Shown in pieces: positions 12,241 to 14,280 of a stretch of 14,280 bases of DNA. The stretch's first letter is position 1, and every line of letters starts with the position of its first letter. The notes under the pieces were generated by a model. The model was not told the origin of the DNA and did no database searches. It worked only from the letters and a program-made list of their open reading frames with translations. Source of the DNA: DATAMF01 sp964472565 (lineage in GTDB: Bacteria; Chloroflexota; Anaerolineae; Aggregatilineales; Aggregatilineaceae). Both the position numbers and the translations under genes were made by a program. The stretch covers positions 1 to 14,280 of the forward strand of contig CAYYNB010000158.1 of NCBI GenBank assembly GCA_964472565.1, given 5' to 3'.

Positions 12241-14280
12241 ATGACACTTGGACTGGTTTTTAAACGCATGCGGCGAGAATGGCGCTCGCTGGCGATTCTG
12301 CTGTTGGCGGTGTGCCTGTTAACCGGGTTCTTCGCGTTGGGGCCGTTTTACATTCGCGCCGTGACCGAAGTCGGGCTGCGCCACGAATTGGATATTGCCG
12401 ACCCTGAAGAGCGCATGATCTCGCTGATCGTGGATAACGAGTCGCTTACTCCGGATTCGTATGAAGTGGTGCGTGACGAATTGGGTGATCTGGCGGCGGG
12501 GATGGAATATTACATCCGCGCCGACTATACCGCGCCGACTGTCGCCGTCGGCCAGAATCAAAATCTGGGGATGGCAACCGGCGGGTATATGTTCCAGTAT
12601 GGCGATCCGACCACCATAAATTCGCCCCGCACCGAGAATCTGTACCAGCCGTTTGGTTTCGACAATATGCCCGACAAGTTGAATCTGGTCGAGGGGCGTT
12701 GGCCGGTCCGTCTGCCTCCACCGAGCGAAGTTGCGCCGACAGGCGTAGACGAGATCGACCAGGAGCGGCAGGTGGGGCGTTACAGCCGGGGTCAGGTGGA
12801 AATTGTTGTGACGACCACCGTTGCAGAAGAAGTCGAACTCGAACTGGGCAGCCGTATTGTGTTGGGCGACAAGCGCGCCGATAACAGCGGCGCTACTGCG
12901 ATTCTTGTGGTCGTGGGCATTGTCGAGCCGAAAGACCCTGACGATACGTTCTGGATCGGAAACCGCAACTTCCTTGAGGGAGTGCTGATCGAACAGGGCT
13001 TTATGGGTGATTTCCGCTATGACTACGGCCTAGCGACCCTCACTTCCTCCTACAGCGACTGGCTGCGCGATGTGGTGCCCGGCAGCAGTTACGTGTACCA
13101 GATTACGACGAATACCGATGCGATTGATGCCGACAATATCCAGTCGGTGAATGATCGCTTAAAAACTCTGAGCAACCGCTTAAATGCCTACCACCCTGGC
13201 CTGAGTGTATTGAGCGGCCTGATGGCAATTCTGGAAAACTATGCCGATGACGTGTCGGACACCGAAGGCCCGATCATTCTGCTTTCCGGCTCCGTGCTGA
13301 TCATGATGCTGTACCACCTGATCAACACGGTGGCGCTGGTCCTGGAGCAGCAGGGCGCGGAATGGAGTACGCTGGTCAGCCGGGGCGGAAATATCCGCCA
13401 GTTGGTGACATTACAGTTGCTCACGGTGGGACTGCTCGGCTTGATCGGGTTGGTCGCCGGGCCGCTGCTCAGCATCGTGTTTATGAAGATTATGGAGCAT
13501 GTCGGGCCGCTGTCCGATGCGCTTGGCGGGCGCGCGCTCGGCTCAACCCAGATTCCGCGCATTTCGCTTTATCTGAGTGCGGCGGCGGCAGCGGCAGCGG
13601 TTTTTGTTTTGACATCACCTTCGGTTCCGGCGGCGCGGCGCAGTTTGCTGCGGCTGAAGCAGTTAGTGTCCCGGCCTCCGACTCGTCCGGCGTGGGCACG
13701 CTTTTTGCTGGATGTCGTGCTGCTCATACTCGGCGTGACGTTTATGCTGCGGCTGTATTATCTGGTCGGCGGTGATTTTGGCACGCTGCTCAATAATCTG
13801 GTGGCGGCCCCGCGTGACGTGGTGAAACTGATCGCGGATAATCTGAACGAAACCGGCGGCTTGAACGATCCGTTTAACCTGTTGGGTCCGGCGCTCGTGC
13901 TGACCGGGGCCGCGCTGCTGTGGCTGCGTATTTTCCCGATGCTGATGGATGGCCTGTCGCATCTCGTCCGCAACAGCCGCCACCTGACGACGCCGCTGGC
14001 GATCTGGAATGTGGCCCGCGATCCCGGCCATTATGCCCAGTTGGTGCTGCTGCTGATCGGCACGCTGGCGCTGGGCACGGCCTCGCTGGGGCTGTCGGCC
14101 ACGCGCGACAAGGGGGCATGGTCCACCGCCCGCGAAGAAACCGGCGGCAGCGCCCGCGTCGAGATCGATCCGGCGGCGCTGGACGCCAACACGATCAACT
14201 GGTCGGCTCTGCCGGGAGTGTCCTCCGCCGCCGTCTTCCTGCACACCACCGGCGATCCAGGATCGTCGGCCATGCGTGAC
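12241..14280 (+). CDS. Second FtsX/MacB-type ABC permease, 3' end beyond the window
   Basis: The frame from the ATG at 12241 is open for 680 codons to the window end, so the gene is partial. It repeats the layout of the upstream permease: TM1 (about 17-38), a first outer domain (about 39-340), helices at about 344-366, 391-416 and 441-460, a central pair (486-509, 547-570), a further helix (about 600-620), and the start of a second outer domain. The loop VLEQQGAEWSTLVSRGGNIRQLV is the FtsX coupling segment, here with Gly-Ala-Glu-Trp in place of the usual Glu-Arg-Glu. A run of seven alanines (about 447-453) sits in the third helix of the first block. The start lies 5 nt after the previous stop, and GAGG in the last codons of the previous gene serves as ribosome-binding site. 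The pair probably forms a heterodimer; an ATP-binding subunit would be expected downstream or elsewhere. Confidence 0.92.
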   Translation, partial: MTLGLVFKRMRREWRSLAILLLAVCLLTGFFALGPFYIRAVTEVGLRHELDIADPEERMISLIVDNESLTPDSYEVVRDELGDLAAGMEYYIRADYTAPTVAVGQNQNLGMATGGYMFQYGDPTTINSPRTENLYQPFGFDNMPDKLNLVEGRWPVRLPPPSEVAPTGVDEIDQERQVGRYSRGQVEIVVTTTVAEEVELELGSRIVLGDKRADNSGATAILVVVGIVEPKDPDDTFWIGNRNFLEGVLIEQGFMGDFRYDYGLATLTSSYSDWLRDVVPGSSYVYQITTNTDAIDADNIQSVNDRLKTLSNRLNAYHPGLSVLSGLMAILENYADDVSDTEGPIILLSGSVLIMMLYHLINTVALVLEQQGAEWSTLVSRGGNIRQLVTLQLLTVGLLGLIGLVAGPLLSIVFMKIMEHVGPLSDALGGRALGSTQIPRISLYLSAAAAAAAVFVLTSPSVPAARRSLLRLKQLVSRPPTRPAWARFLLDVVLLILGVTFMLRLYYLVGGDFGTLLNNLVAAPRDVVKLIADNLNETGGLNDPFNLLGPALVLTGAALLWLRIFPMLMDGLSHLVRNSRHLTTPLAIWNVARDPGHYAQLVLLLIGTLALGTASLGLSATRDKGAWSTAREETGGSARVEIDPAALDANTINWSALPGVSSAAVFLHTTGDPGSSAMRD

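Overview
The window looks like chromosomal DNA of a free-living bacterium, most likely of the phylum Chloroflexota (Anaerolineae-like). This is inferred from protein style, not from a marker gene: a stand-alone S1-repeat protein, a Thr/Pro-rich extracellular linker followed by cysteine-containing LysM modules and a C39-like plus TPR region, very long FtsX-type permeases, and many small divergent or convergent transcription units. I see no rRNA, tRNA, CRISPR array, transposase or phage gene.

Layout. (A) 53-1399, minus strand: a four-S1-domain RNA-binding protein with an acidic tail that carries a 12-bp tandem repeat. A G-rich quadruplex-type tract lies just past its stop codon. (B) 1679-4349, plus strand: an ECF sigma factor whose 3' end overlaps by 8 nt a large membrane anti-sigma protein. 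That protein reads zinc-finger anti-sigma domain, one membrane helix, two LysM modules, a C39-peptidase-like domain with its catalytic cysteine replaced by glutamine, and a TPR region. The pair looks like a cell-envelope sensing switch and is the most unusual system here. (C) 4376-5119, minus: an aminoglycoside/choline-kinase-like phosphotransferase. It diverges from (D) 5252-6091, plus: an alpha/beta hydrolase. The two appear to use back-to-back promoters with overlapping -35 elements. (E) 6143-6979, minus: a second alpha/beta hydrolase, paralogous to D and convergent with it across a hairpin. (F) 7122-8156, minus: a secreted WD40 beta-propeller gene, more A+T-rich than its surroundings and bracketed by a degenerate direct repeat. 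That repeat contains the ribosome-binding site and first codons of the next gene, which suggests the WD40 gene was inserted at the 5' end of the permease operon. (G) 8522-14280, plus: two consecutive large FtsX/MacB-like ABC transporter permeases. The second runs off the window end, and their ATPase is not in view.

How the genes work together. Sigma and anti-sigma form one translationally coupled unit: an external signal read by the LysM, pseudo-peptidase and TPR part would free the sigma factor. The two permeases form a second operon, probably a heterodimeric mechanotransmission-type ABC complex working on a periplasmic or lipid-anchored substrate. The phosphotransferase, hydrolases and WD40 protein have generic folds and no pathway can be assigned. 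Two annotated starts were moved from the longest ORF to internal starts (sigma factor to 1679, phosphotransferase to 5119) on Shine-Dalgarno and promoter grounds.
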